Origin: Fuerstiella sp.
Lineage (GTDB): Bacteria > Planctomycetota > Planctomycetia > Planctomycetales > Planctomycetaceae
Direction: 5' to 3'
DNA length: 64,000 bases
NCBI GenBank assembly: GCA_022447225.1
Contig: JAKVAZ010000011.1
Location: 1 to 64,000, forward strand
In this document: positions 62,257 to 64,000 of the stretch, one piece after another
Numbering within the stretch: position 1 is the first letter of the stretch
Layout of the letters: each line of letters begins with the position of its first letter
The notes under the pieces: generated by a model
The model's input: the letters and a program-made list of their open reading frames with translations, nothing else
Told to the model about the DNA's origin: nothing
The model's database searches: none
Position numbers and translations under genes: made by a program

Positions 62257-63648
62257 ATGAGTCCGGCATTTAGATGTATCTTACTGATGGTTCCGTGGTA
62301 TTTGTTCAGTTCGATCGGTTGCCGGTCGACGGTGCATGTTCATCAGCAGATGATATCAGCGTACGATCGCGGCGAGGTGGATGATGCCCTGTTTCAGCTG
62401 GAACGTCTGGCTGACAGTGGTCCCGGTGAATCGAACATTGTCTCATTGAACCGTGCCATTCTGTATCTCATGGATTCACGTCCCGAGTCAGCCGTTCCTG
62501 AACTGGAGTGCACTCGCAAACGGCTCGACCATTTGAAGCAGATCGATGTTGTTGAACGAGGGATTTCCATATTGGATGATGATTCGTTCAATGCCTGGAC
62601 CGGTCAGGATTTCGAGCGACGAATGGTTGACAATCTTCAAATCATTGCCGGTTTTTTACAGAACGATGATGACTCGTTCGCACTGGTCTCCAGGGGGATG
62701 AACGGTGTTTTCACAGACGAGCGAATTGTCAATCCGTCCTGGAAATCCAGTGATTTTACGAAGTCGGGGACGGTCAGACGGGCCGTTGCTGTTCCTGCAC
62801 GGTTTGCAGCAAATCGTATGACGGCGTGGCTGGCTGCAGCACTGACTTCGGAACGAATGATGGACGCTGATGCCACGGATCGACTGATAAAGCAGGTCGC
62901 GGCCTGGGAACCTGCGGGACATACCGACGTTGATGATCTGCACACACTGGGTACACGAACCTCTCAGAATTTCGGTACGCTGCAGGTCGTCACGTTTGCC
63001 GACCGAATATCACCCCGGAAGTCTGAACAGGCCCTGCCGACGACGGCTGCTTTAGTGGTGGCTGATCGACTGCTGTCTGTCACCGGTGACCATTCACTAC
63101 CGCCAACCATTTTTCCCGTTCTGGTCGACCGACCGGTCAGTGAGCGTTACGAACCGATGTTTGTGACACATATGTCGGTTGGTAGTGCGGAATCAAAAAG
63201 TAGTCGATTGCTGGTCGATCTCAACGCAGCCGCATGGGACGCTTGGCAGGCGGATCGGGATCAGCAGCTGGCTCGCGCAGTTGTGCGACGTGTCGTCAAA
63301 AAAAGTGCCGTTTACGGAGCCAGGAATGCTCTTGGTGTACGCAACGGATCTGGTGCTGATTTACTGTTGAACGTGGGGGGGATGATCTGGGAAGCTCACG
63401 AGCGGCCGGATCTGCGCCAGTGGAACCTCCTTCCGGCGGCGATTGAAGTGGCTCAGATGGAACTTCCTGCAGGAAATCACACGGTCAGGTTGCAGGTCTT
63501 TCCGGAACGTCAGCAATCACCAGGAAGACCCGTCGATCAGGTGGAACTTCCGGTGATGATTGAGGATGGTCGCAATACGTTTGTAGTGTGTTTTCGGCCG
63601 CGCAACAGACTGGTTGGGATACAATGCAACAGGCCGGGCGTCAGATAG
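62257..63648 (+). CDS. COG3014-like lipoprotein, neighbour of LpoB-like gene
   Basis: 463 aa, lipobox FSSIGC. TPR-type N-terminus (AYDRGEVDDALFQLERLADSG), a middle with DDDSFNAWTGQDFERRMVDNL and a C-terminal beta-rich half (WNLLPAAIEVAQMELPAGNHTVRLQVFPE) fit the COG3014 family, which occurs beside LpoB homologues. Function unknown, presumably at the outer membrane with the LpoB-like protein 115 nt upstream. Confidence 0.75.
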   Translation: MSPAFRCILLMVPWYLFSSIGCRSTVHVHQQMISAYDRGEVDDALFQLERLADSGPGESNIVSLNRAILYLMDSRPESAVPELECTRKRLDHLKQIDVVERGISILDDDSFNAWTGQDFERRMVDNLQIIAGFLQNDDDSFALVSRGMNGVFTDERIVNPSWKSSDFTKSGTVRRAVAVPARFAANRMTAWLAAALTSERMMDADATDRLIKQVAAWEPAGHTDVDDLHTLGTRTSQNFGTLQVVTFADRISPRKSEQALPTTAALVVADRLLSVTGDHSLPPTIFPVLVDRPVSERYEPMFVTHMSVGSAESKSSRLLVDLNAAAWDAWQADRDQQLARAVVRRVVKKSAVYGARNALGVRNGSGADLLLNVGGMIWEAHERPDLRQWNLLPAAIEVAQMELPAGNHTVRLQVFPERQQSPGRPVDQVELPVMIEDGRNTFVVCFRPRNRLVGIQCNRPGVR

Positions 63649-63747
63649 ACGTTGGGGGCTGATTTTCCTGTACACGCGAACAGGTATGGCGTTGTTTTTG
63701 GGTCTGAATTCTCAGTCCGATTCGCGGATTCACGTTTTACAGCGCAG

Positions 63748-64000
63748 CTAATTAATGACTCCGCTCACAGGAAGTCTCAGTGGTTCTGAACGACCTGCAA
63801 TGCGAATGATCAATTCATCTTCAAAATGACCGCGGTCCGGTGGTGCGCTGAATTGAACAGGCACTACATGCACCGTTCTTTTTTCCGCCGGAACTGTGAC
63901 CTCGAAGCAGTCTGACATTCCGTCACAGTCTATTGCTGCGATTCGGAATGGCTTTTTCCCTTTGACGACGATTCGCTGCCGGATCGTGTTGCCCGCCTGG
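63748..64000 (-). CDS. DUF1573-like protein, C-terminal part (truncated by window edge)
   Basis: The last 84 codons are present and the frame is open to the window end. IVVKGKKPFRIAAIDCDGMSD, FEVTVPAEKRTVHVVPVQFSAP and the closing LRLPVSGVIN are typical of the C-terminal Ig-like repeat in planctomycete DUF1573 proteins. Start lies outside the window. Confidence 0.7.
   Translation of the reverse strand, partial: QAGNTIRQRIVVKGKKPFRIAAIDCDGMSDCFEVTVPAEKRTVHVVPVQFSAPPDRGHFEDELIIRIAGRSEPLRLPVSGVIN

Noticed and set aside
1-64000. tRNA, rRNA, tmRNA, RNase P or riboswitch
   Set aside because: No characteristic conserved cores seen in the intergenic regions by eye; a covariance-model scan would be needed to exclude weak cases.

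Overview
The window looks like a Planctomycetota chromosome segment. It encodes two small secreted proteins with the planctomycete LEDRVMLSA/MESRMLLSA-type N-terminal motif. It also has Tat-signal Gfo/Idh/MocA oxidoreductases, a DUF1549/DUF1553 + DUF1501 pair, a DUF1080 + glucose/sorbosone-dehydrogenase fusion, DUF1573 lipoproteins, and many secreted PQQ/NHL propellers. GC is moderate. Genus cannot be fixed from this window. No rRNA, tRNA, CRISPR array or intact mobile element was seen.

Layout. 1-589: C-terminal end of prolyl-tRNA synthetase. 834-2629: a divergent pair of short repeat proteins, then an IS630-like transposase remnant. 2688-5322: a secreted oxidoreductase and a PQQ propeller. 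5480-14693, all minus: a two-subunit CoA-transferase, a phosphoesterase, a DapA-family lyase, an unknown 396-aa protein, an MFS transporter, a MenC/epimerase-type enolase-superfamily enzyme and an aldo/keto reductase, probably two or three catabolic transcription units. 14989-20779: the DUF1080-GSDH fusion, two broken genes, a creatininase variant and a second Tat-type oxidoreductase. 21067-36997: mostly housekeeping (LRR lipoprotein, hemL, nnrE, fabH, murA, sirtuin, prmC, a TIM-barrel isomerase, hisD, threonine aldolase, a Fur regulator). 37160-40965: prepilin peptidase, then amtB with a clear sigma-54 promoter, glnB and rpsR. 41454-46064: a compact KAS - ACP - FAD oxidoreductase - AMP-ligase operon, the most interesting uncharacterised unit. 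46332-54738: NHL protein, DUF971, SUKH, DUF1549/1553, DUF1501 and a degenerate phosphoesterase fused to a four-heme cytochrome. 55592-64000: envelope genes (WecA-like transferase, O-antigen-ligase-like protein with a TPR-like tail, DUF1573 lipoprotein, LpoB-like and COG3014-like lipoproteins).

How genes work together. Nitrogen uptake (AmtB plus PII) is probably under RpoN. Several Gfo/Idh/MocA and DUF1080 enzymes fit 3-keto-sugar chemistry. The WecA/Wzy-like/DUF1573 genes form a tight operon with 8-nt spacing and a 4-nt overlap. Signs of gene decay recur in the first 20 kb: an in-frame TAG in one repeat protein, an in-frame TAA splitting a conserved-looking protein, a frameshifted dimethylformamidase-like C-terminus and a transposase stub. 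Some of these could be assembly errors.
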